NCBI GenBank assembly: GCA_965223045.1
Contig: CBDCVN010000013.1
Coordinates: forward strand, 3,720,001-3,784,000
Direction: 5' to 3'
From: CBDCVN01 sp965223045
GTDB taxonomy: Bacteria; Deinococcota; Deinococci; Deinococcales; Trueperaceae
Length of the DNA stretch: 64,000 nt
The stretch's first letter is position 1; every line of letters starts with the position of its first letter. Both the position numbers and the translations under genes were made by a program. This document shows positions 17,026 through 24,615 of this stretch, piece after piece. The notes under the pieces were generated by a model. The model saw only the letters and a list, made by a program, of their open reading frames with translations, did not search any database and was not told where the DNA came from.

Positions 17026-17694
17026 GTGGACATATTATTTGTAAGGCACGGTGAAACTGATTGGCAAAGCCTCGAGGAGCGTGGCGTGCGAGGCTGGGCT
17101 CGTTCTTTTGCCCCGCTAACTTCAATAGGTCGTGTACAAATTGACACTATTGCCAATGATTACCGTTTAAGAGAGGCTGAGGCTATTCTTTGCAGTAGTT
17201 ATGCTCGAGCCCTAGAATCAGCAGCCTTACTCAACCGCAAGCTTAACAAACATATTTATGTAGAGTATGACCTACACGAATGGCTGCCTAATAAAGACTC
17301 TTTAGCAGATATGAGTGAGCAAGCTTTTCAACAAGCCTGTGAGGAATTTGCTCAACATACAGGGGTTATTCCCTTTGATGAACGTATTAAGGCTAATGGC
17401 AAAACAATAGCCACAATAAACTCTCCTATTCAGTATCAACAACCACTACCAGACAAGCGTACTTGGGAAAGTTTAGAGGAGGTACGTGAACGGGCTTTAA
17501 GGGCACTTAAGCGCTATAAGCACTTTCCCACAGTAATTGTGGTGTCACACGCTGTATTGATTGCTAGCATTATTGGTGTGCAACGCTACATTAAACATGC
17601 CGAAATTGTACCCTTTGCTCTAGACTTTGATAACCTTGATAATTTTGCAAAGCCTACAATATTAGCAAAACCTGTAGTACCAAGTAGGCCTTAA
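17026..17694 (+). CDS. Histidine phosphatase (phosphoglycerate mutase-like) protein
   Basis: A 222-residue member of the histidine phosphatase superfamily. The N-terminal LFVRHGETDW carries the phosphoacceptor His; the second catalytic His is in VVSHAVLIA (about residue 181). ALESAALLNRK has the usual second Arg region (SSYARALES). The start is GTG 17026, preceded by a good TTAGGAGA site. The substrate is not determined: it could be a phosphosugar, a nucleotide or a phosphoglycerate. It converges on the uppS gene with 4 bp between stops. Confidence 0.88.
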   Translation: MDILFVRHGETDWQSLEERGVRGWARSFAPLTSIGRVQIDTIANDYRLREAEAILCSSYARALESAALLNRKLNKHIYVEYDLHEWLPNKDSLADMSEQAFQQACEEFAQHTGVIPFDERIKANGKTIATINSPIQYQQPLPDKRTWESLEEVRERALRALKRYKHFPTVIVVSHAVLIASIIGVQRYIKHAEIVPFALDFDNLDNFAKPTILAKPVVPSRP

Positions 17695-17698
17695 TACG

Positions 17699-18502
17699 TC
17701 ACTTCCCAAAACGTCTTTCTCTAGCCTGAAAATCACGCAGGGCACGTAGAAAGTCTAATCTGCGGAAGCTTGGCCAAAAAACATCACAAAAATAATATTC
17801 GCTATAAGCTGCTTGCCATAATAAAAAGCCACTTAAACGGATCTCACCACTAGTGCGTATAACAAAATCGGGGTCTGGAACCCCAGCAGTGTATAAGTGC
17901 CTTGCTATTTCTTGACTAGTTAGTGTTTCAGCTAACTCCTCTAAGTTTTCACCCGCATTTATTTTTTCTTTTAGAAGTTTACGTACAGCGTGAGTAATTT
18001 CTTCACGTCCACCATAACCTACAGCAATGTTAAGCCAAGACTTATTATAATCTTTAGTTATATGTTCTAGGTTATAAAATGCTTTTTGCACATTATTTGG
18101 AAAGCTCCTAATGTCACCAATAATTTTTACTTTTATTTTATTTTGATGCAAACGTGGGCTTTTAGCCATACGCACTGCTTGTTCTTCAAAAATTTCAAAA
18201 AGATTGCTTACTTCTTGAGAAGAGCGATTTTTGTTTTCACTACTAAAAATCCACATAGTCACATGACTTATGTTTAGTTCTAAGCACCAATCCAAAACTT
18301 CCTCCGCCTTACTAGCACCTAACTCATGTCCCTTGCTTATAGGCAAGCCAGACTGCTTAGCAAAACGTCTATTACCATCTAGGATCATACCAAGATGCTT
18401 AGGTAAAGGTGCGCTTTTTACAGCTTTTAAAAGACGTTTTTCATAGAACCAATAAAGTGGGACATTCCAAAAGTTCCAGAGTTGCTTTTTACTTATTTTC
18501 AT
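17699..18502 (-). CDS. uppS: Isoprenyl (undecaprenyl) diphosphate synthase
   Basis: A 267-residue cis-prenyltransferase building the lipid carrier for peptidoglycan from FPP and IPP. Motifs: GMILDGNRRFAKQSGL with the catalytic Asp (about residue 40), GHELGA, and the C-terminal FVIRTSGEIRLSGFLLWQAAYSEYYF with the Arg pair that binds IPP. I start it at the ATG complementary to 18500-18502 instead of the upstream start (18730), because that extra stretch runs antisense into yigZ and is not conserved-looking. The N-terminus has a 28-residue helix before the core. It is divergent from yigZ with 63 bp between starts. Confidence 0.9.
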   Translation of the reverse strand: MKISKKQLWNFWNVPLYWFYEKRLLKAVKSAPLPKHLGMILDGNRRFAKQSGLPISKGHELGASKAEEVLDWCLELNISHVTMWIFSSENKNRSSQEVSNLFEIFEEQAVRMAKSPRLHQNKIKVKIIGDIRSFPNNVQKAFYNLEHITKDYNKSWLNIAVGYGGREEITHAVRKLLKEKINAGENLEELAETLTSQEIARHLYTAGVPDPDFVIRTSGEIRLSGFLLWQAAYSEYYFCDVFWPSFRRLDFLRALRDFQARERRFGK

Positions 18503-18552
18503 AATCTTTACATAAAAGTTTAAGATCAGCCTTAAACCATCTAAGTTAACAT

Positions 18553-18558
18553 TAATAT
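18553..18558 (+). promoter_or_regulatory. -10 box (TAATAT) of an apparently leaderless yigZ gene
   Basis: TAATAT ends 7 nt before ATG 18566, in the 63-bp spacer to uppS, with no clear ribosome binding site. Confidence 0.4.
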
Positions 18559-18565
18559 AAGGTTT

Positions 18566-19153
18566 ATGTATGTTACTTTGGCAGGCCTCATTAACTTTAA
18601 AGAAGAGATTAAAGGATCTCGCTTCATTGCTTATGTTGATAGGGCTGAGAGTGTAGAAGTGGCTATGGGAATGCTCGAGTCCATCCAAAAAGAACATCCT
18701 AATGCTACACACTACTGTTGGGCATACCACATAGCTGATCAGTACCGTTTTTCTGACGATGGTGAGCCTAGTGGTACAGCAGGAAGACCTATTTTAGAAG
18801 TTATTAATCACCAAGGTCTTGATAGAGTTATGGCAATAGTAGTGCGATACTTTGGTGGGACTAAGCTGGGTGTTGGTGGATTAGCGCGAGCTTACAGTGG
18901 TACTCTTGCTAAAGCCTTTAACAAGGCCAGCCTTATTGAAGTTAAACCCTGTGTAAATCTAACATTATTAATACCCTTTAGAGCGGTAGATACTGTGTAT
19001 CGTCTTCTAAAAGATTTGAATGTTCATATAGCAAAAACTGAGTACAGTGAGGTGGGAGTACAACTTAACATTACAACTGTTTTGAGTGAGGAGGAAACAT
19101 TAATTAAGAATCTTACTGAAGCAACTCGTGGAGAAGTGAAGATTAGAAGTTAG
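18566..19153 (+). CDS. yigZ: YigZ/IMPACT family protein
   Basis: A 195-residue protein of the UPF0029/IMPACT family. The N-terminal half has the conserved SRFIAYVDRAES, ATHYCWAYHI, FSDDGEPSGTAGRPIL and VVRYFGGTKLGVGGLARAY segments; the C-terminal half is the DUF1949 ferredoxin-like domain. Eukaryotic IMPACT modulates Gcn2; the bacterial role is not firmly known, though links to ribosomes and regulation have been proposed. It starts with ATG 18566, with a TANNNT box 7 nt upstream, and ends 65 bp before the convergent glgA. Confidence 0.93.
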   Translation: MYVTLAGLINFKEEIKGSRFIAYVDRAESVEVAMGMLESIQKEHPNATHYCWAYHIADQYRFSDDGEPSGTAGRPILEVINHQGLDRVMAIVVRYFGGTKLGVGGLARAYSGTLAKAFNKASLIEVKPCVNLTLLIPFRAVDTVYRLLKDLNVHIAKTEYSEVGVQLNITTVLSEEETLIKNLTEATRGEVKIRS

Positions 19154-19180
19154 AACTGGATTTTAGGAAACATATTATTG

Positions 19181-19212
19181 CTGTAGGGGCGTATTGCAAT
19201 ACGCCCCTACAG
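19181..19212. terminator. Perfect 32-bp palindrome between convergent genes
   Basis: A perfect inverted repeat (arm CTGTAGGGGCGTATTG and its exact complement) between the stops of yigZ and glgA. It could terminate both, although no T-tract follows on either side. The high GC of the arm against its surroundings also fits a dispersed palindromic repeat; similar TAGGGGCGTATTGCAATACG sequences are, as I recall, scattered in other bacterial genomes. Confidence 0.65.
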
Positions 19213-19218
19213 CCTCAC

Positions 19219-20610
19219 TTACGATAAGGTGTCTTTATACACTTTGACATAAGCCTTTGCTGATTGTTGCCATGAAAAATCCTGTGCCATACCTTGAAGC
19301 ATCATAGTTTGCCAGTGGCTTGTGCCATAAGTTTCATATGCTAGTGAGGTAGCCCACAAAATACCTTCTACTGTGGCATTCTCAAATAAAAAACCTGTTT
19401 GATTGTGTAAAATAGTATCGCGCAAGCCACCTGTAGACCTAGCAATAGGAATTGCACCATAGCGCATAGCAATCATTTGCGTTAAACCACAAGGTTCAAA
19501 ACGACTAGGTATTATAAAAGCGTCACTGCCTGCATAAATCAAGTGTGCTAAAGACTCTTTATAACCTATGTAACCACCTACATTGTTTGAGTAAATAGCT
19601 ATGGTTTCTTCAACAGCATTCTCTAATTTACCATCCCCCGAACCTACTATCACGAAATTCCACCCTTGCTCTATAAGCCTAACTACTGCTTTAAGCAATA
19701 AATCAATGCCCTTTTGCTCAGCGAAGCGTGAAACTAAACCTAAAAGAGGCAATTGGATATCTAAATTAAACTTTTCACAAAGCTTCTGCTTAGCTTTTAG
19801 CTTACCCAAAAGATTATTTGCATCATAAGGTTCGGGTAAAAATTTATTTGTAGCTGGATTCCACACCTCAGTATCAAGGCCATTTAAAATACCTGTAAAT
19901 TTGTCAGCAATGTGTCTAAATGTACCATCCAAACCATAGCCATACTCAGGGGTCATGAGTTCTTTGGCATGGTTTGGACTTACGGTAGTCACTTTGTGTG
20001 CAAAGCCAAGAGCTGCTTGCATGGCGCTAGCATTTCCAAAATGATTTATATAGCTGTTACGCAAAGCGCCAGGCAAACGCAGCCAATAAATAGCTGCATC
20101 CAAATCAGAACTGCCTTGATGCTTAGCATTGTGAACTGTAAAAACACTAGGTTTTCTTATCAAGCTTGGAGGTAAATGCCAACCATCTTGTAAAATAGCA
20201 GGTAGATAACCTGTGTGCCAATCGTTAGCATGTACAATATCAGGTACAAACTCTACCCTTGTAGCTACTTGAGGTATGGCTCTAGTGAAACGTGCAAAAC
20301 GATAAGGGTCATCACTAAATCCATAAATATAGTCGCGTTGAAAGTCTGCATGACCTACAAATGCATACCTTACCCCTTTGTATTTAAGCTCACCTATACC
20401 AACTTGGCAAAAATCACCGTCAAAAGGTATCTTTATGTTACCTATCCACAAAGGTTTTAATTTACCTTCTAGCATTTTATACCATGGTGAAACAATTAGC
20501 ACCTCATGCCCTAACCTGACTAAGCTCTCAGAGAGTGCAGCTGTCACATCAGCTAACCCTCCTGTTTTGCTAAAAGGATAAACTTCACTACTAGCAAATA
20601 GGATATGCAC
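19219..20610 (-). CDS. glgA: Glycogen (starch) synthase, ADP-glucose type
   Basis: A 463-residue GT5 glycosyltransferase that elongates alpha-1,4-glucan from ADP-glucose. The N-terminus carries the sugar-nucleotide loop SKTGGLADV (Lys15, Gly-Gly). DIVHANDWHTGYLP, TVHNAKHQG, TTVSPNHAKELM and the C-terminal GSDAFIIPSRFEPCGLTQMIAMRYG with the catalytic Glu are all present. Length is normal. No other glycogen genes lie nearby, so its partners must be elsewhere. It reads in the same direction as the upstream PBP gene, with 14 bp between, so the two may be co-transcribed. Confidence 0.96.
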   Translation of the reverse strand: MHILFASSEVYPFSKTGGLADVTAALSESLVRLGHEVLIVSPWYKMLEGKLKPLWIGNIKIPFDGDFCQVGIGELKYKGVRYAFVGHADFQRDYIYGFSDDPYRFARFTRAIPQVATRVEFVPDIVHANDWHTGYLPAILQDGWHLPPSLIRKPSVFTVHNAKHQGSSDLDAAIYWLRLPGALRNSYINHFGNASAMQAALGFAHKVTTVSPNHAKELMTPEYGYGLDGTFRHIADKFTGILNGLDTEVWNPATNKFLPEPYDANNLLGKLKAKQKLCEKFNLDIQLPLLGLVSRFAEQKGIDLLLKAVVRLIEQGWNFVIVGSGDGKLENAVEETIAIYSNNVGGYIGYKESLAHLIYAGSDAFIIPSRFEPCGLTQMIAMRYGAIPIARSTGGLRDTILHNQTGFLFENATVEGILWATSLAYETYGTSHWQTMMLQGMAQDFSWQQSAKAYVKVYKDTLS

Positions 20611-20624
20611 TTGTTAAACCTGCT

Positions 20625-22829
20625 TTATTGAATATAGTATTGTCTTAGGTTTTCTGGTGATACATGTCGCCACTCAACATGTTGAGGAGGGGTATTGATA
20701 TCAGCACGTTTGTTTGTTTGGGTATTTATAGGGATCATAATACTAATGTTTCTAGGAGCAGCTAAGCTATTGCCCGGCGTAGTCCCACTAACAAACGCTG
20801 CCTTGACACCGCTCGAGCTTCTCCGGCCACTCACTAAATCAATATTATAAAACTCAATACCTTCAGGGGCAGCATAATCTTCCTTAGTAAGAGCACCACG
20901 AAGGGCACCTGCTACAAACTCACGCCAAATATAAATTGGCTGACGTGAACTAGTAACTCTTTCCACCTCACCTGTTGGGTTAGTCATGCGCTTAGGGATA
21001 CTACGATTATCATCGTAACCTATCCATATAGCAGCTACTATACCGGGTGTCATCCCCACAAACCATATATCACGCTCATCATTAGTTGTCCCTGTTTTAC
21101 CTGCCACATAGCGTCCCTCAAGTCCTGTCATTGCTCGGCGGCTAAATGCTCCAGGATCCTCAACATTACCATGTAACATATCAAGAATTATATAGGCTGT
21201 TTGAGGTGACCAGACCTGTTTCTTTTGAGGGTTTGCTTCGAAAAGAATGTTGCCCTCAGAGTCTTCTACTCTTGTGATAAGGTGAGGCTCAACATGCACT
21301 CCTCCATTAGCAAAAGCACCCATACCACTAGCATGTTGTAAAAGAGTGACCTCAAAGGCACCCAAAGACAGCGAAAGGTAAGGTTGTACATTTACATAGC
21401 CTAACTCATGTGCTCGTTCTGTAACTACTTCTGGAGTAAGTGCCTCTACTAACTTAGCTACAGGAATGTTACGCGAAATATCAAGATGACCTCGTAAAGA
21501 ACGCAAGCCTACAAAAGTATTATCATGATTAGCAGGACGCCAATCTTGTGTGCCTGAACGAAAAACTGTAGCTTCATCAGCTATGACATCACTTTGAGTA
21601 TAGCCACCTTGTTCTATTGCTGTTGCATAAATAATGGGTTTAAAAGAACTACCTGGTTGACGCTCAGCATCAAGGGCACGATTAAATTCCTCAATCGGTT
21701 TACCATTTTGCAATCTTTCACCTACAATTGCTAAAATTTCACCAGTTGTGGGATCTAGGCCAACAATAGCAACCTGCGCTTCTTCAGGCACTAGAGCATT
21801 GCGTGAGGCTTCATTAGCTGCACGTTGCATTTGAGGATTGATGGTAGTATAGACTCTAAGCCCTCCTTTGCCAAAAAGGCGTTCGTTACCAAAGCGTTCA
21901 CCCAATTCATTGCGCACAGCCCAAGTAATATGTGGAGCTAAATTTGAGCTTACTGTTGTTGCTAGCTCGAGCGTTTCACCAGTCCTTACTGGGTCACCTA
22001 TAATCTCTCCCTGCTCATTATAAGCCACCTTCCATCCTTTAGGTTCTAGAGGTGTTAGCCATGCACTATCTGCTGTTTGTTGGCTAATAACACCTTGTTC
22101 AACCATATTTTTAAGCACTATTTTCATTGCTTCACGAGTACCCACAAAGTCATTATAGTTAGCACTGGGCAAAGGAATAAGGCGAGCCAAATAAAGACCC
22201 TCAATAAGACTAAGCTCTATAGGATCTTTATCAAAATAAGCTTTAGAAGCAGCACGTATGCCATATAAATTCCCTCCCCAATAAGCAACATTTATATAGC
22301 GTTGTAATATTTCAGGTTTAGTTAAGCGCCTTTCTAGTTCTACAGCTAGCATAACTTCTTTGGCTTTACGTTCAACAGATTGTTCGGTAGCTATATCACT
22401 TAACAAAGTATTTTTAACTACCTGAGTAGTGATGGTTGATCCTCCCCTGCCTCCTTCTCCTGTAATAAGAAGGTAGGTGGCTTTTAAAATTGCGGGAACA
22501 TCAAAGCCAAAATGCCTAAAAAACTGGTCATCTTCAGAGGCTACAATAGCAGCCAAAGCAGCAGGAGAAACCTCATTTAAACTTACAGGAATGCGATTGG
22601 TAGTAGCATCATTACCTCCACCAGCAACAGGCAAGATCTCACCAATAAGTTCGCCGTTACGAGCAAAAATTTGTGAGGTAGCAGTAAATTCTAAAGCATC
22701 CAATTTACTTAAATCAGGTAGCTCTTGCAACCAAATAAATGCAGCTGCACTAAGAAGTGATCCTATTGAGAGAATACCTGTAAAAACTAGCAAAAAAAGG
22801 CCTTGTAAGACTTTTTGCAACATACTCAT
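20625..22829 (-). CDS. Class A penicillin-binding protein (PBP1A-type)
   Basis: A 734-residue bifunctional peptidoglycan synthase. One N-terminal membrane anchor (about residues 8-33) is followed by a GT51 glycosyltransferase domain with EDDQFFRHFGFD (catalytic Glu, about 99) and RGGSTITTQVVKN. The transpeptidase domain has QPGSSFKPI (nucleophile Ser, about 395), ISRNIPVAK (SxN) and AGKTGTTND (KTG, about 575). The C-terminal tail is short and low in structure. A TAAAAT box 6 nt before the start suggests a leaderless mRNA. No mrdA-type partners are in the window. Confidence 0.95.
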   Translation of the reverse strand: MSMLQKVLQGLFLLVFTGILSIGSLLSAAAFIWLQELPDLSKLDALEFTATSQIFARNGELIGEILPVAGGGNDATTNRIPVSLNEVSPAALAAIVASEDDQFFRHFGFDVPAILKATYLLITGEGGRGGSTITTQVVKNTLLSDIATEQSVERKAKEVMLAVELERRLTKPEILQRYINVAYWGGNLYGIRAASKAYFDKDPIELSLIEGLYLARLIPLPSANYNDFVGTREAMKIVLKNMVEQGVISQQTADSAWLTPLEPKGWKVAYNEQGEIIGDPVRTGETLELATTVSSNLAPHITWAVRNELGERFGNERLFGKGGLRVYTTINPQMQRAANEASRNALVPEEAQVAIVGLDPTTGEILAIVGERLQNGKPIEEFNRALDAERQPGSSFKPIIYATAIEQGGYTQSDVIADEATVFRSGTQDWRPANHDNTFVGLRSLRGHLDISRNIPVAKLVEALTPEVVTERAHELGYVNVQPYLSLSLGAFEVTLLQHASGMGAFANGGVHVEPHLITRVEDSEGNILFEANPQKKQVWSPQTAYIILDMLHGNVEDPGAFSRRAMTGLEGRYVAGKTGTTNDERDIWFVGMTPGIVAAIWIGYDDNRSIPKRMTNPTGEVERVTSSRQPIYIWREFVAGALRGALTKEDYAAPEGIEFYNIDLVSGRRSSSGVKAAFVSGTTPGNSLAAPRNISIMIPINTQTNKRADINTPPQHVEWRHVSPENLRQYYIQ

Positions 22830-22835
22830 GTTTTT

Positions 22836-22841
22836 ATTTTA
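22836..22841 (-). promoter_or_regulatory. -10 box (TAAAAT) of the PBP gene
   Basis: On the minus strand TAAAAT ends 6 nt before the ATG, without a ribosome binding site. Confidence 0.4.
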
Positions 22842-22906
22842 CAGCAACTTCCTATTAGAATTGCGGTAGGTGTTTTTAAAAGTTCTTTCTGATGAACTTT
22901 GGTATA

Positions 22907-23374
22907 CTATTGCGTTGTAGCTGCTGTAGCAAGATTTTGTAAAGCACCACTAATATTATTCAAACGTTGGTCTTGATCTTCAATATCATGCCTCGTTTTT
23001 AAGTACATAGGATCATTATAAGATACAAAGACACGCCCTTGGTTATCTTCCCAAATAAGCATTTTCTGGGGTAGATCAATAGCAACTGTTTGAGCATCTT
23101 GCATAAGAGGCGTTCCTACATTGGGGTTACCAAATAAAACGAGGCGTGTAGGGCGCAAGTCTAATCCCACATTACTAGCATTTTCAGCATGATTTAGTAC
23201 TAGGACAATCTTTAGTCCAGCATTCTCAATAGCTACTTCAAGTTTAGCTTGGGTTTCATCAATTGTATAGGCACTTTCAAAGGTGACTAGTCCTGAATCA
23301 ACTTGGGCAAATCCAAGAAACCCCAAAGTCATAAGAAAACATGTACTAACTGTTTGTGACAAGATTCTTTTCAC
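22907..23374 (-). CDS. Secreted DUF302-family protein
   Basis: A 155-residue exported protein. It has a signal peptide (KRILSQTV, then a hydrophobic core ending GFAQ) and the DUF302 fold: TIDETQAKLEVAIENAGLKIV at the start, then RLVLFGNPNVGTPLMQDAQTVAIDLPQKMLIWED in the middle. DUF302 proteins form small alpha-beta homodimers and occur in many bacteria; their role is unknown, and some bind metals or lipids. It lies between the PBP gene and nuoH on the same strand, but 236 bp from nuoH. Confidence 0.9.
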   Translation of the reverse strand: MKRILSQTVSTCFLMTLGFLGFAQVDSGLVTFESAYTIDETQAKLEVAIENAGLKIVLVLNHAENASNVGLDLRPTRLVLFGNPNVGTPLMQDAQTVAIDLPQKMLIWEDNQGRVFVSYNDPMYLKTRHDIEDQDQRLNNISGALQNLATAATTQ

Positions 23375-23610
23375 AATATCTCTCCTACCTAATTCTAACC
23401 TTTGTTATATGAGGTAGAGCTAAGTTTACTCAAGCACTTTGCCCTTATAGATCACTGAGATATAGCTTTGGTTTAGAATACATTTGCCCATAAAAGTTTT
23501 TCCACAAAAACCTTCAAGGTTTGGGTCCCTAAAAATATTTCGGGTACAACTATACTCGAAATGTAGTCTTATTTCTTCATAAAAGCAAGCAGCACTAACA
23601 GATGATTTTT

Positions 23611-24615
23611 CTAGAAAATAAATGCTATAGCTATACCTGTAACAAGGGCACTTGCTAAGGCAATTTCAAAAAGCCACACCCAACCAAAACGCATTAGCTG
23701 ATCATAGCGTAAACGAGGTAATGTACCACGTAGCCAAATAAACAGAAACATAAAGATTGCCATTTTGAGAATAAGCCAAACAAAAGGTAAATTGGCAATT
23801 GTCTCACCAAGTATAGCAGGTCCTCGCCAACCACCTAGGAAAAGAGTGCTCATAAAAGCAGCAGCAGTCATCATATTGACATATTCTGCCATTTGAAAAA
23901 GTGCCCACTTTATAGAAGAGTACTCCGTTAAGTAGCCAGCTACTATTTCTTGTTCAGCTTCTGGCAAGTCAAAAGGGGTGCGATTTACTTCAGCTATAGC
24001 AGAAATTAAGTAGGTCATAAAAGCAATTGGCTGTAGTAAAATAAGTGGCTTCCACCAAGCACTGGCCTGAAATTCTACGATCTCACGTAGGTTAAGTGTG
24101 CCAGTAATCATTATTATCCCTAAAACCGATAAACCTAAACCTAGTTCATAACTAATCATCTGAGCCGAAGAGCGCAATCCCCCTAACAGTGAATACTTGC
24201 TATTAGAGGCCCAACCTGCTAAGAAAATACCATAAACACCTATGCTAGTAACAGCAAAAACATAAAGTAACCCTATGTCTAAATCCATAATCCAAGGATT
24301 AAAACCAAAGAGGCTACCTTCTGGACCAGCAGGAATAATACCAAAAGCACTTAGAGCAAATACAATACTAATAAAAGGGGCTAGGAAGTAAACAAATTTA
24401 TCTGCTTGGCTAACCACCACATCTTCTTTAAAAATAGATTTAATCGCATCAGCAATGGGTTGCAGTAAACCAAAGGGCCCTACACGATTGGGACCATAGC
24501 GGTGTTGCATACGTGCTAGCAATTTGCGCTCAATCACTGTCATATAAGCAAAAGCACCCAGTAAAACTAAGCAAAGAATTAAGGCTTTGACAAAGGTAAT
24601 TATTAAAGAGTCCAT
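23611..24615 (-). CDS. nuoH: NADH-quinone oxidoreductase subunit H
   Basis: A 334-residue integral membrane subunit of complex I (Nqo8), with eight or nine helices, at the junction of the peripheral arm and the proton-pumping arm where quinone enters. Conserved parts: ERKLLARMQHRYGPNRVGPFGLLQP (about residues 28-52), the acidic loop EVNRTPFDLPEAEQEIVAGY (about 205-225) and the C-terminal RYDQLMRFGW. It starts directly after the nuoG stop. nuoI would normally follow, but downstream is a DUF302 gene instead. Confidence 0.97.
   Translation of the reverse strand: MDSLIITFVKALILCLVLLGAFAYMTVIERKLLARMQHRYGPNRVGPFGLLQPIADAIKSIFKEDVVVSQADKFVYFLAPFISIVFALSAFGIIPAGPEGSLFGFNPWIMDLDIGLLYVFAVTSIGVYGIFLAGWASNSKYSLLGGLRSSAQMISYELGLGLSVLGIIMITGTLNLREIVEFQASAWWKPLILLQPIAFMTYLISAIAEVNRTPFDLPEAEQEIVAGYLTEYSSIKWALFQMAEYVNMMTAAAFMSTLFLGGWRGPAILGETIANLPFVWLILKMAIFMFLFIWLRGTLPRLRYDQLMRFGWVWLFEIALASALVTGIAIAFIF

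Noticed and set aside
18503..18730. 76-residue N-terminal extension of the undecaprenyl diphosphate synthase
   Set aside because: It is antisense to yigZ and to its promoter; the family begins near the ATG at 18502.
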